Shown here: piece by piece, positions 29,128 through 37,518 of the stretch | How positions within the stretch are numbered: the first letter of the stretch is position 1 | Layout of the letters: every line of letters begins with the position of its first letter | NCBI RefSeq assembly: GCF_016405965.1 | Contig: NZ_JAEFCD010000003.1 | Span: 62,001 to 126,000 of the forward strand | Length of the DNA stretch: 64,000 nucleotides | Direction of reading: 5' to 3' | Origin: Alteromonas sp. IB21 | GTDB taxonomy: Bacteria > Pseudomonadota > Gammaproteobacteria > Enterobacterales > Alteromonadaceae | Made by a program: the position numbers and the translations under genes | The notes under the pieces: generated by a model | What the model was told of the DNA's origin: nothing | Databases searched by the model: none | The model's input: the letters and a program-made list of their open reading frames with translations, nothing else

Positions 29128-29934
29128 ATGTTGAAGTTGTTCGAACACAATACACTAAACGTTGACGACATTAGTGCAGAACAAACCGCAGTAGAGGTGA
29201 GAAACCTCAATCTGTGGTTTGGTAATAAGCATGTGTTGAATGACATCAGCATGCGAATACCCAAAAACAAAATAACGGCTTTAATAGGTCAAAGTGGCTG
29301 TGGTAAATCTACGCTTATTAGCTGTTTCAACCGCCTTAACGACTTGTATGATGGCTGTAAGTACAACGGTGAAATCATAATCGATGGCAGAAACATTAAT
29401 AGTCGAAAAATAAATGTGTCCCGTCTCAGAACGAATGTGGGCATGGTTTTTCAGCGGCCAAACCCGTTTCCTATGAGTATTTATGAAAACGTTTGCTATG
29501 GGTTGAAACTGCAAGGCGTCAAAGTGCGCCGTCATTTAGATGATGCTGTTGAAAGTGCACTTAAACAAGCGGCGCTTTGGGATGAAGTTAAAGATCGCCT
29601 GTTCGAATCTGCCCATGTTCTATCTGGTGGTCAGCAGCAGCGTTTGGTTATTGCGCGGGCGCTAGCGTTAAAGCCTGATATTCTGCTGCTTGATGAACCC
29701 ACTTCAGCGCTGGATCCGCTTACTACTCTATTTATCGAAGAACTTATGGATTCGCTAAAAAAGCAGTGCACCATCATTATAGTGACCCACAACATGCAGC
29801 AAGCGTCTCGTGTGAGCGACTATACGGCCTTCTTCCATCAGGGCAGATTGATAGAGTATGCAGACAGTGACACGCTATTCACCATGCCTGAAAAAAAGCA
29901 GACAGAAGATTATATTACTGGGCGCTATGGTTAA
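29128..29934 (+). CDS. pstB: phosphate ABC transporter ATP-binding protein
   Basis: PstB powers phosphate uptake by ATP hydrolysis on the cytoplasmic side of PstCA. The 268 residues show Walker [10 protein letters not shown] (54-62), the PstB-type FNRLNDL and [19 protein letters not shown], signature LSGGQQQRL, Walker [14 protein letters not shown] and the switch histidine in VTHNMQQA. It is the third gene of pstC-pstA-pstB-phoU. Confidence 0.98.
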   Translation: MLKLFEHNTLNVDDISAEQTAVEVRNLNLWFGNKHVLNDISMRIPKNKITALIGQSGCGKSTLISCFNRLNDLYDGCKYNGEIIIDGRNINSRKINVSRLRTNVGMVFQRPNPFPMSIYENVCYGLKLQGVKVRRHLDDAVESALKQAALWDEVKDRLFESAHVLSGGQQQRLVIARALALKPDILLLDEPTSALDPLTTLFIEELMDSLKKQCTIIIVTHNMQQASRVSDYTAFFHQGRLIEYADSDTLFTMPEKKQTEDYITGRYG

Positions 29935-29970
29935 TCTAATCATCCATATATCCCACACTTACCTTGTGCA

Positions 29971-30002
29971 GCGCGCAACAAAACTTCGTTTTGCTGTGGC
30001 GC
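29971..30002 (+). other. pstB-phoU intercistronic hairpin
   Basis: CAAAAC-TTC-GTTTTG forms a perfect 6-bp core, extended outward by partial GC pairing (GCGC...GCGC). It sits in the 99-base gap between pstB and phoU and may lower or separate phoU expression. No U-tract follows. Confidence 0.45.
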
Positions 30003-30033
30003 ATCAAGTGCTATAGCGTCAGGAGAGATTATC

Positions 30034-30750
30034 ATGCGACAAGTAGCATTAAATACCCATATCTCGGGAACGTTTAATATTGAGTTAGAGAATCTGCGTA
30101 ACTCGGTATTAACCATGGGAGGTGAAGTAGAGCAACAGTTGGTAGACACGCTAAAAGCAGTGAAGCACAATCATGCCGCACTGGCCGAAAAAGTGGTGTT
30201 AAACGATTTGAAAATTAATTCTATGGAAATTCAAATTGACGAAGAGTGCTTACGTATTATTGCGAAACGTCACCCCACAGCTAGCGACTTGCGTTTAATC
30301 ATGACTATTTCTAAAGCCATTACCGATATTGAACGAATGGGCGACGAAATAGAGCGTATTGCCAAGTTAGTAACCCGCAATAAATTGCCAAGCTCAGATA
30401 CTATCAAAAGCAGTATGTTACTTATTGGTGAGAGAGTGGCAGCCATGATGCGAGGCACGTTCGACGCTTTCGCTCGTCAGGACGAAGCGGCGGCGTTAGA
30501 AGTGTATGACCAGGACAATCGTATTGACAGTGAATATAAGAGGCTGTTGTCTTACACGACATCCGAAATGCAAAAAAGCACCGACGATATGCAGGATTGG
30601 CTAGATGTTCTGTGGGCAATGCGATCGTTAGAGCGAATTGGCGATAGATGTAAAAACGTCTGTGAGTATGTTATCTATCTTACCCGTGGCACCGATGTAA
30701 GGCATACGCCGCTGGAAAATATGCAGCAAAAATTAGAAGATTTGATGTAA
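30034..30750 (+). CDS. phoU: phosphate signalling protein PhoU
   Basis: PhoU links the Pst transporter to the PhoR/PhoB system and keeps the Pho regulon off when phosphate is plentiful. The 238 residues form two repeats of a three-helix bundle, each with the metal-binding acidic pattern (DIERMGDEIERIAKL near 105-120, RSLERIGDRCKNVCEYVIYL near 197-216). AGGAGAG precedes the ATG. It closes the pst operon; phoB and phoR are not in the window. Confidence 0.97.
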   Translation: MRQVALNTHISGTFNIELENLRNSVLTMGGEVEQQLVDTLKAVKHNHAALAEKVVLNDLKINSMEIQIDEECLRIIAKRHPTASDLRLIMTISKAITDIERMGDEIERIAKLVTRNKLPSSDTIKSSMLLIGERVAAMMRGTFDAFARQDEAAALEVYDQDNRIDSEYKRLLSYTTSEMQKSTDDMQDWLDVLWAMRSLERIGDRCKNVCEYVIYLTRGTDVRHTPLENMQQKLEDLM

Positions 30751-30816
30751 TCCTGTCCAAATGGTCAGTGCGATTTTGCTTAACAATGTTAGAAGACCGA
30801 AATAAGTGAAATTTAT

Positions 30817-30834
30817 CTGTCATAAAACTGAAAT
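30817..30834 (+). promoter_or_regulatory. candidate PhoB box upstream of pit
   Basis: CTGTCAT-AAAA-CTGAAAT matches the PhoB consensus at 7/7, 4/4 and 5/7 positions. It lies 257 bases before the pit start, a long leader unless the promoter is near 30850-30950. Confidence 0.55.
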
Positions 30835-31033
30835 ATTTGGTGGATTTATCATCGCATTCAATTAATTCCACATACTTTTATCGTTTTTCGATGATTTTCG
30901 CTATGGCTTCTAACATGATTACGTTATCATGCGCCGCAGCCAAGAACAGATCGTGCAAAATTTAATCGAACCTTATGATAAAACACAATTTGTCTTTAAC
31001 TTCTTTCTCTAGCCTTAGGGGCGAAGAGATCAT

Positions 31034-31051
31034 GCTACTTACTCAAGTAGC
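31034..31051 (+). other. leader hairpin before pit
   Basis: GCTACTT-ACTC-AAGTAGC is a perfect 7-bp stem-loop 39 bases before the pit start codon. The rest of 30751-31090 has no gene. It probably lies in the 5' leader; its function is unknown. Confidence 0.4.
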
Positions 31052-31090
31052 GTCCAGCCTAAATCGCGTTTAGATCGGGAGCGATTATCC

Positions 31091-32362
31091 GTGGAATTTT
31101 TTGAAAGTTATGGCCTCATTCTTATAATCCTTGCCGCCGGCGTTGGTTTCGTCATGGCATGGGGTATTGGAGCAAACGACGTTGCCAACGCAATGGGTAC
31201 GTCAGTAGGTTCTAAAGCTTTAACAATTAAACAAGCCATTATCATTGCAATGATATTTGAGTTTGCTGGCGCCTACCTAGCAGGTGGCGAAGTAACGTCT
31301 ACCATTCGAAAAGGGATTATCGACTCTACCTATTTTATAGACATACCCGAATACCTTGTATTAGGTATGATCTCGTCTCTACTTGCAGCTGGAATCTGGC
31401 TAGCGGTAGCGTCATGGTTAGGTTGGCCTGTATCTACAACGCACTCCATCATTGGTGCCATCATCGGCTTTACTGCAACTGGCGTCAGTATGGATGCAGT
31501 GTCATGGGATAAAGTGGGTGGCATTGTAGGTAGTTGGGTAGTCACACCTGCTATATCAGGCGTCATTGCCTATCTTATTTTTATGAGTGCTCACAAGCTC
31601 ATCTTCCAAACTGCTTCTCCGTTTGCGAATGCTAAACGTTACGTACCCTTCTACATGGCATTAGCTGGCTTTGTCATGTCGCTGGTTACTATTAAAAAAG
31701 GCCTTAAACACGTTGGTTTAGAGCTAAGTGCAGTCAACGGTTATCTATTGGCAGTAGGGATTGCTGTAGCACTAGGGTTTTTGGGCAAATGGTTTATCGG
31801 ACGTATGAAGTTCAGCGGCTCTGAAGATGCAGACTTGCAGGCAGCAAACGTAGAGAAAGTATTTGCACTTCTCATGGTAGTTACCGCCTGTTGTATGGCG
31901 TTTGCCCACGGTTCGAATGACGTGGCGAATGCAATTGGCCCTCTAGCTGCTGTGGTGAGTGTAGTAACCAGTGGCGGTGAAATTAATTCAAGTACAACGC
32001 TTGCACCGTGGATCCTGCCCCTTGGTGGCTTGGGTATTGTTGCGGGTCTAGCACTATTTGGCCATCGGGTTATAAAAACGATTGGCCAAGGTATTACTCA
32101 TTTAACACCTAGCCGTGGTTTTGCCGCAGAATTGGCAGCAGCATGTACGGTAGTTATTGCATCGGGTACAGGCCTGCCTATTTCAACCACCCAAACGCTT
32201 GTTGGAGCGGTATTAGGTGTGGGTCTAGCTCGCGGTGTATCGGCGCTTAACCTAGGGATTGTAAGAAATATCGTTGTGTCATGGATTGTTACTTTGCCTG
32301 CTGGCGCAATCCTTTCAATTATTTTCTTCTTTATTCTGAAAGCCTCCTTCGGCGTGGCCTAA
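31091..32362 (+). CDS. pit: PiT-family inorganic phosphate permease
   Basis: This 423-residue inner membrane carrier of the PiT family takes up metal-phosphate or phosphate with protons or sodium. About ten membrane segments are visible and the two inverted family signatures are clear: GANDVANAMGTSVGSKALT (from 27) and AHGSNDVANAIGPLAAV (near 276), plus ASWLGWPVSTTHSIIGAI and GLPISTTQTLVGAV. The start is GTG with GGGAG nine bases upstream. It gives a second, lower-affinity phosphate route beside Pst and ends at a bidirectional terminator. Confidence 0.95.
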   Translation: MEFFESYGLILIILAAGVGFVMAWGIGANDVANAMGTSVGSKALTIKQAIIIAMIFEFAGAYLAGGEVTSTIRKGIIDSTYFIDIPEYLVLGMISSLLAAGIWLAVASWLGWPVSTTHSIIGAIIGFTATGVSMDAVSWDKVGGIVGSWVVTPAISGVIAYLIFMSAHKLIFQTASPFANAKRYVPFYMALAGFVMSLVTIKKGLKHVGLELSAVNGYLLAVGIAVALGFLGKWFIGRMKFSGSEDADLQAANVEKVFALLMVVTACCMAFAHGSNDVANAIGPLAAVVSVVTSGGEINSSTTLAPWILPLGGLGIVAGLALFGHRVIKTIGQGITHLTPSRGFAAELAAACTVVIASGTGLPISTTQTLVGAVLGVGLARGVSALNLGIVRNIVVSWIVTLPAGAILSIIFFFILKASFGVA

Positions 32363-32393
32363 TCGCAAAGTAGGCTGCCTATTAATTGGTATC

Positions 32394-32423
32394 AAAAAAG
32401 CCGCATATTGATGCGGCTTTTTG
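32394..32423. terminator. bidirectional terminator between pit and uspE
   Basis: AAAAAGCCGCAT-ATTG-ATGCGGCTTTTT is a perfect 12-bp stem with A and T runs on its two sides, so it reads as a rho-independent terminator on both strands between convergent genes. Confidence 0.93.
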
Positions 32424-32447
32424 TTTTTTCACAGGTCAACGTTTACG

Positions 32448-33425
32448 TTACTCTGCCGATATGGGGCTCTCGAAGCCTCTCGGTTTAACACCTACCACTG
32501 CACATTTTAACTGGTGGATGGTTTCTTCAGCTGTACTGCCCATGATATACCCAGGAACGCCCAGTCTCGCTACCGTTCCCATTACAATGATGTCTGTATC
32601 AAGTGACGTAGTGGTAGCGGCGATCTCCCTTCTTGGATAGCCATGTACTATATGTTTTTGAGGGTTTAAATACTCCCAAACATTCTCATCCAGCTCGTTT
32701 GACAATTCTGTTAGTAATCTCTCTAGCTCTTCTTCTCGTTCAGAATGTATTTTGGCAAGGTCCGTTTCCATTCTGTCGTTGTCTACGGTAATAAATCCGT
32801 CCCTTGCAATGTTTTCTGGCACAGCATCGAACACGTGGACAATATGCAGTTGAGCAAATTCGAGTAATGCTATTTGCGCGGCATGTTGCAGTATATCTCT
32901 ATTCAGGTCTCGCCTGATGGAAACCTCATGAGTTGGATAGTGATAGTTTAAATCAAGCGCCGCTACTACGTTTTTATATTGGCTACGAGGCTTGTGATTT
33001 ATTATCCAGACAGGGCAGGGGCATTTACGAAAAAGCCGCATATCGAGACTGCCAAATAGCTTATCTAGAAAACTTTCTTCAGCTCTTTTTATAACTAAGT
33101 CGATATCATTACGAATAACATAGTGCACAACATCAATTAAAGGCTGACCTACTGTTACTGCGGTAGAAACATCATATTGTTCACCCCAATTTTCAGCTTG
33201 CTCTTTAAGCCAATGTTTAGCTTGCGTTTCCATAGACTGTTGAGAATCGATGTATGAAAACGACTCCATTACCATACTGGCATTTGGCGGCAAGGCCTCT
33301 AAAGAGAGCATTATCGTGAGCGAGGCCTGATGTGCTTTGGCGATATGAAGTGCCTGTGCCACAGTATCATCCTGTCGATGAGCGTCGCTCAATACACATA
33401 AAATATTCTTATAATGTCCTTTCAT
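32448..33425 (-). CDS. uspE: universal stress protein, UspE-like (tandem Usp domains)
   Basis: The 325-residue cytoplasmic protein holds two Usp domains (about 1-145 and 150-315). The first begins NILCVLSDA; the second ends with the conserved DIIVMGTVARLGVPGYIMGS stretch, then VVGVKPRGF, as in E. coli UspE. GAGGG lies before the ATG. UspE proteins aid survival under stress and affect motility and adhesion in E. coli; the exact role here is inferred from family. It is divergent from oxyR and convergent with pit. Confidence 0.92.
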   Translation of the reverse strand: MKGHYKNILCVLSDAHRQDDTVAQALHIAKAHQASLTIMLSLEALPPNASMVMESFSYIDSQQSMETQAKHWLKEQAENWGEQYDVSTAVTVGQPLIDVVHYVIRNDIDLVIKRAEESFLDKLFGSLDMRLFRKCPCPVWIINHKPRSQYKNVVAALDLNYHYPTHEVSIRRDLNRDILQHAAQIALLEFAQLHIVHVFDAVPENIARDGFITVDNDRMETDLAKIHSEREEELERLLTELSNELDENVWEYLNPQKHIVHGYPRREIAATTTSLDTDIIVMGTVARLGVPGYIMGSTAEETIHQLKCAVVGVKPRGFESPISAE

Positions 33426-33726
33426 ATTGCCCTCAATAGGTACTCGCGCTATGGCTGAAAAATGACGAGAGTGCGTCTACGCAGCTGTTAAAGAATATGT
33501 TGCGAAGGTTACTCTTTTTTAATCCTAACGCTACTTATTCATGCTTTCCAGAGAAGAGATAAAGATTTCTTAAAACCTTCTTAATCATTGGGGCTGGATA
33601 TGGTTTTATTGCAACAACAAAGCGCGAACCCCAAACATAAATATTGCGGACGTCTAGGCTGTTTGTAATCTTTATGTTAGATTAATTCATTATCTTTTAA
33701 TCCCTTTAAAGAATAGAGAGAAGCCG
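33426..33726. promoter_or_regulatory. divergent promoter region uspE / oxyR
   Basis: This gap of 301 bases holds no gene. It is AT-rich near both ends and should carry both promoters. I could not settle a clear OxyR site or -35/-10 pair. Confidence 0.4.
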
Positions 33727-34635
33727 ATGAAATGGCCAAATCTAAAGCACCTACACTATTTGGTAACGCTTTATCAGGAACAGCATTTTCACCGCGCAGC
33801 CCAGCGTTGTAATGTTAGCCAATCAACGTTGAGTACGGCCATTCAAAACTTAGAAGAGCATTTTGGAAGCCAGTTACTGGAACGTGAGCATAAGACCTTT
33901 GTGTTTACATCTTTAGGTTTAGACATTGTTGAACGCAGTAAGGTGTTACTGCAGGAAGCAGGAGAGTTGGTAGAGTACGCTCAAAACGCAGGGAACTGGC
34001 AGCGAGGAACCCTGAAGCTTGGTGTCATTCCCACTATTGCTCCTTTTCTTTTCGAAGGCATGATGGGAGCATTTTCTGCCTTTCTTCCCGATATTAATTT
34101 AGAGATGCAGGAAGACACCACAGAGAAGTTACTTCAGCAGCTAACTGACGGAAGACTGGATTTGTTAATCTTAGCGCTTCCTATGGAGACACCGGGGTGT
34201 AAGCAGATGGTGTTGGGTCATGACCCTTTTCATTTGATAGCGCACAAAGACATGGCGGCGCAGCTGCCAAATCCTGTTGATATTTCAGGCCTACCTAAAA
34301 AAAGTATATTTTTGCTTCAACAAGAGCATTGTATGACAGGCCATGCGGTGAGTGCATGTAATCTTCAGCACAGTGATCAAATAAGTAGTGTTGCCGCAAG
34401 TAGTCTGCATACGCTGGTTCAGTTGGCAAACAGTAAAATGGGCTATACCTTTTTGCCAGAACTTGCCATTAATCAGTCTATTCTTGAGCATACCGGCTTG
34501 AAAAGCTTTCCAGCAGAAGACCAAGGTTTTAGAGAGATTGGGTTGGTATGGCGTTCTGGCACAACCCGAATGCAGCTATTTCGCCGTATCGGTGAAATTA
34601 TTTCGCCACTTTTGCCTATTCCAACGTTGAAATAG
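33727..34635 (+). CDS. oxyR: hydrogen peroxide-sensing LysR regulator OxyR
   Basis: The 302-residue LysR-type activator has an N-terminal winged helix-turn-helix (about 5-62, FHRAAQRCNVSQSTLSTAIQ) and a substrate-like regulatory domain. Two cysteines, C202 and C211 in EHCMTGHAVSAC, have the same nine-residue separation as the redox pair C199/C208 of E. coli OxyR, which forms a disulfide on contact with H2O2. The following SSLHTLVQLANSKMGYTFLPELA also matches OxyR. It should turn on catalase and related genes; none is in the window. AGAGAGAAG precedes the ATG. Confidence 0.94.
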   Translation: MKWPNLKHLHYLVTLYQEQHFHRAAQRCNVSQSTLSTAIQNLEEHFGSQLLEREHKTFVFTSLGLDIVERSKVLLQEAGELVEYAQNAGNWQRGTLKLGVIPTIAPFLFEGMMGAFSAFLPDINLEMQEDTTEKLLQQLTDGRLDLLILALPMETPGCKQMVLGHDPFHLIAHKDMAAQLPNPVDISGLPKKSIFLLQQEHCMTGHAVSACNLQHSDQISSVAASSLHTLVQLANSKMGYTFLPELAINQSILEHTGLKSFPAEDQGFREIGLVWRSGTTRMQLFRRIGEIISPLLPIPTLK

Positions 34636-34667
34636 CAAAGATATTTAGACGGTTTCTTAGCCTGATT

Positions 34668-34704
34668 AAAAGCGGTTGACCCGAAACATGGCAGCCGCTT
34701 TTTT
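34668..34704 (+). terminator. terminator of oxyR
   Basis: AAAAGCGG and CCGCTTTT pair across a 19-nt loop, followed by further T. It lies 33 bases after the oxyR stop. Confidence 0.75.
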
Positions 34705-34789
34705 GTTTGTCACTTGAGAGAGCCGTTGCCTGAAATGCAGACGTTTTACTTTGAATCTTTACTAAAAAAGCGACTTAGCAAGGAAAGAG

Positions 34790-35305
34790 TTACATTTTCG
34801 GAGCTACATGCCCCAATTCTGCAGCCCAGGAAAGCTCTGACCTTAGCAGGTTGTTCGCTGCGCTTGCGCCGAAGCTATGGAGTGCGCTGTAAGCACTATT
34901 TGATGGAATACGGCAGTAATGACAGAGTGCATAAAACAAAAGACTACAGCGGTGTTGAGAGCCGTCGCAGTGCAAATATATTTTTGCTCCCTCGCTTAGC
35001 ATTTGAGATAGCTCGTGAAGATATTGATGAAGATGTACATCTTCAGTCGGAGACTCAGATGACGGATGCATGAAGGGTACCCATAGCCAGTCTATGCCCG
35101 CAGCTGTAGAATTATCGCGAATAATAGGGGCGTTTTCTTCACTGGTTTGCACCGTAGCAATATGGGTAACGCCAAGTGATTTGAGTTGTTTAAAGTCATT
35201 TTCTACAGGTTTTTTGCCCAGGCATATTTTCCCTGCACGCAAAGAAAACCATGCAATCTTAGGTGAAGTTTTGGGACTGTCATCTTTCGTATCAAATGCT
35301 TGCAT
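34790..35305 (-). CDS. dual-specificity/tyrosine phosphatase-like protein
   Basis: This 171-residue cytoplasmic protein resembles small cysteine phosphatases. It has a phosphatase P-loop C-x5-R (Cys113, Arg119) in YLHCDGSQHRCS, preceded by the usual strand KIYLH and followed by a helix LLFYALCHYCR; FMHPSSESPTEDV upstream could supply the general-acid aspartate. The glycine sits at position +2 of the loop rather than the usual +3, so activity is not assured. It starts 24 bases after the hemolysin III gene on the same strand and is probably its operon partner. The family call is moderate. Confidence 0.7.
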   Translation of the reverse strand: MQAFDTKDDSPKTSPKIAWFSLRAGKICLGKKPVENDFKQLKSLGVTHIATVQTSEENAPIIRDNSTAAGIDWLWVPFMHPSSESPTEDVHLHQYLHELSQMLSEGAKIYLHCDGSQHRCSLLFYALCHYCRIPSNSAYSALHSFGASAANNLLRSELSWAAELGHVAPKM

Positions 35306-35329
35306 ATCTGCGCTTCTAAGGGCCTGTTA

Positions 35330-35986
35330 TCAAAATACAAAATAATAAATAGAAAAATAATGGCAGCTGCATCCGCCTATAACGAACAGGTGCCAAATTG
35401 CATGTGTGTACTTTACCTTTTTCGCCACATAAAAGCACACGCCTAAGCTAAAACACAAACCTCCTGCTATCAATAGCCAGAGGCCCGCACCAGGAAGAGC
35501 AAGGTATAGCGGATAAATAAGACCTAGCGCTATCCATCCCATCAATAAATAGGTCATGACCGAGACTTTAGGAAAGCGATGTTGCGCCACCAATTTAAAA
35601 GCGACCCCACCAATTGCCAAGCACCAAATAACAGCGGTCATGGTAATACCTAACGCGCCACCAATCGAAACAAGCAGTAAAGGTGTGTAAGTACCCGCTA
35701 TCAGTAAATATATTGCACTGTGGTCGAATAGCTTTAGCCAGCCCTTTGCTTTGTCATGTGAGATAGCGTGATAGAGGGTTGAACTTAGAAACATTAAAAT
35801 TAATGTAGACCCGTAAATTACGGCTGTAGTTAACGCAAGAGGATTGTCGGCGCGATACACCATGAACACTAAACCGATAACTGCCGCAATAAGCCCAAGT
35901 CCGTGGGTAATGCTGTTTATCCATTCTTCCAGAACAGAATAAGCTTTTGCTGGGATACTTTTTGTCTGTGTTTCTTCTTGTGTCAT
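35330..35986 (-). CDS. hemolysin III / TrhA family membrane protein
   Basis: The 218-residue protein has seven hydrophobic segments. The HlyIII/PAQR signatures are present: NSITHGLGLIAAVIGLVFMV in the first segment, STLYHAISHDKAKGWLKLFD (metal-binding histidine and aspartate region), AIYLLIAGTYTPLLLV, and HAIWHLFVIGGCSCHYFSI near the end with further histidines. E. coli TrhA (YqfA) is linked to membrane-lipid and fluidity control; hemolysis is not shown for most members. GGAGCTGAG precedes the ATG. It probably heads a unit with the phosphatase-like gene. Confidence 0.93.
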   Translation of the reverse strand: MTQEETQTKSIPAKAYSVLEEWINSITHGLGLIAAVIGLVFMVYRADNPLALTTAVIYGSTLILMFLSSTLYHAISHDKAKGWLKLFDHSAIYLLIAGTYTPLLLVSIGGALGITMTAVIWCLAIGGVAFKLVAQHRFPKVSVMTYLLMGWIALGLIYPLYLALPGAGLWLLIAGGLCFSLGVCFYVAKKVKYTHAIWHLFVIGGCSCHYFSIYYFVF

Positions 35987-36059
35987 CTCAGCTCCTTTTT
36001 TACTTTAAAAATATGCGAACCTCTCCACCTAGTGTTTTCTGTAACACCCCATAACATGT

Positions 36060-36120
36060 GCAGATGAGAGCACGTGCAGGTGAGAGCTCTTGCAGGTGAG
36101 AGCTCTTGCAGGTGAGAGTA
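36060..36120. repeat. 16-bp tandem repeat, 3.8 copies
   Basis: The unit GCAGGTGAGAGCTCTT occurs twice exactly (36076-36091, 36092-36107), flanked by a diverged first copy GCAGATGAGAGCACGT (36060) and a partial fourth GCAGGTGAGAGTA. It lies in the non-coding gap between ohrR (stop side) and the hemolysin III promoter. The unit carries the palindrome GAGCTC. Confidence 0.9.
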
Positions 36121-36213
36121 TAGTATTGACGTACTTACAGCGCACACATGTTCGCTGAAGTTAAATAATAACAGATATTGACAGGTCTTGTGATGACAAA
36201 CTAGTTACACTCT

Positions 36214-36663
36214 CTACACCGACTTACGCTCTGCGTTCTCAAAACAGCCGCCTAATTTATCGAGAAGATCACGTAATGTGCGGCTTTCTTCAGTAGTCAT
36301 ACCGTCCAGCTTGCAAAGCATCTGAGCGGGGACGTCTTCGGCTAGGGCTTTCTTTTCTTCTCCCGCCTTTGTGAGCTGTACGCGCTTAACTCGCTTGTCG
36401 GTTTTATCTTTGGTAATCATTAAAAAGCCTTTGTCTTCTAACTTTTTAAGTATTAGCGACATAGCGCCACCATCGATGGCGGTCTTATCAAGAAGCTCGG
36501 CAATAGTAACGTTGTCAGTTTCCCACAAGGCCATCAAGGTTACATATTGCGGGTAGGTGATATCGAGCGCTTTAAGAAGTGGCCGGTAAGCGCGAGTAAA
36601 CGCGTTCGATAGCGTATAAAACCGATGACAAAGCTGATTTTCCAACTTCAATAATTCTGACAT
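36214..36663 (-). CDS. ohrR: organic peroxide-sensing MarR repressor OhrR
   Basis: This 149-residue MarR-family winged-helix repressor has the OhrR-type start LENQLCHRFYTLSN, with the reactive Cys12 in the position of the peroxide-sensing cysteine (Cys15 in Bacillus). The DNA-binding region is TIAELLDKTAIDGGAMSLILKKLEDKGFL, and the wing follows with KTDKRVKRVQLTKAG. It is divergent from ohr with two operator-like palindromes between them, so it should repress both until oxidised by lipid or organic peroxides. Confidence 0.94.
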   Translation of the reverse strand: MSELLKLENQLCHRFYTLSNAFTRAYRPLLKALDITYPQYVTLMALWETDNVTIAELLDKTAIDGGAMSLILKKLEDKGFLMITKDKTDKRVKRVQLTKAGEEKKALAEDVPAQMLCKLDGMTTEESRTLRDLLDKLGGCFENAERKSV

Positions 36664-36707
36664 AACGCTATAACCTTTAACGATGTTGCCTTTTTACTAA
36701 GGCTAAT

Positions 36708-36722
36708 ATTTTGCATACAAAA
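36708..36722. promoter_or_regulatory. OhrR operator candidate near ohrR
   Basis: ATTTTGCATACAAAA is an imperfect palindrome 45 bases before the ohrR start and shares the core TTTTGCATnCAAAA with the larger palindrome near ohr, as expected for autoregulation. Confidence 0.65.
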
Positions 36723-36747
36723 CACTTGATCCGCAAGTTGGTTAGGT

Positions 36748-36779
36748 GTTAATTTATTTTGCATGCAAAATAAATTAAC
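36748..36779. promoter_or_regulatory. OhrR operator, 32-bp perfect palindrome before ohr
   Basis: A perfect 32-bp inverted repeat centred between 36763 and 36764, with core TTATTTTGCATGCAAAATAA. It ends 21 bases before the ohr start, overlapping the expected promoter. MarR/OhrR proteins bind such AT-rich palindromes. Confidence 0.85.
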
Positions 36780-36800
36780 TGGATAATTAAGAGAGCAACT

Positions 36801-37229
36801 ATGCATAAGCTTCAACAAGTCGTTTATACCGGAACTGCAACCGCAACTGGCGGCCGAGAAGGTACGGCGAAATCAAGTGACGGGAATCTAGATCTTAAGT
36901 TATCTACCCCTAAAGCGCTGGGTGGCGCAGGTGGAGAAGGCACTAACCCAGAACAGATGTTTGCTGCAGGCTATTCGGCGTGTTTTATTGGTGCACTGAA
37001 ACACGTGGCCGCGGCGCAAAAAATAAAGTTAGCTGACGACATTAGTGTTACAGGTGATGTGTCAATTGGTCCTATTGAACAAGGCTTTGCTATTGCGGTT
37101 AAACTGACGGTAGATTTAGGCGATATGGAGCAAGCACAAGCGCAAAGCTTGGTCGATACTGCGCATCAAGTATGTCCATACTCAAATGCAACACGCGGTA
37201 ATATTGAAGTAGATATCAATCTAGCCTAA
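36801..37229 (+). CDS. ohr: organic hydroperoxide resistance protein Ohr
   Basis: Ohr is a thiol peroxidase that reduces organic and lipid hydroperoxides. The 142 residues contain both catalytic cysteines, C61 in GYSACFIGAL and C125 in VCPYSNATRGN, and the Ohr start VVYTGTATATGGREG. GAGAG precedes the ATG. The gene is divergent from ohrR and downstream of its operator. After the stop, GTTACGCC/GGCGTAAC (37251-37276) forms an 8-9 bp stem without a T-run; the rest of 37280-37518 shows no gene I can support. Confidence 0.97.
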   Translation: MHKLQQVVYTGTATATGGREGTAKSSDGNLDLKLSTPKALGGAGGEGTNPEQMFAAGYSACFIGALKHVAAAQKIKLADDISVTGDVSIGPIEQGFAIAVKLTVDLGDMEQAQAQSLVDTAHQVCPYSNATRGNIEVDINLA

Positions 37230-37518
37230 TCAATTCACAGCGGTTCAGCAGTTACGCCTGCCAAAGTGGGCGTAACTATCCACATTAACCGTGTCACTTG
37301 TTAAAGACATAGCGTGAGTTTACATAAGAACATTCACGACAACCTGGTATTGAATCGACAAATCACGCTTTGCAATGCTGTTTGCGCAATATCGCGCTCT
37401 TTTACTATAGCGTTTTCGAAATATAGCGCAGGTGCAACACCGCTCTTCGCATTTGAGTCGCCAGTCGTAATGGGGCTTGATACACTATTAACGTATCAAT
37501 AATCCTTTAGGAAGTTAT

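Noticed and set aside
34714..35073. Plus-strand frame of 119 codons
   Set aside because: It overlaps the phosphatase-like gene on the other strand and starts inside the oxyR terminator region; its peptide has no recognisable domain.
36060..36120. Possible CRISPR array
   Set aside because: The units are 16 bp and directly adjacent with no spacers, and there are no cas genes; it is a simple tandem repeat.
37314..37502. Plus-strand frame of 62 codons before the M1 peptidase gene
   Set aside because: No ribosome binding site and no family; more likely chance in a leader region that also holds a TTGATAC/GTATCAA hairpin.
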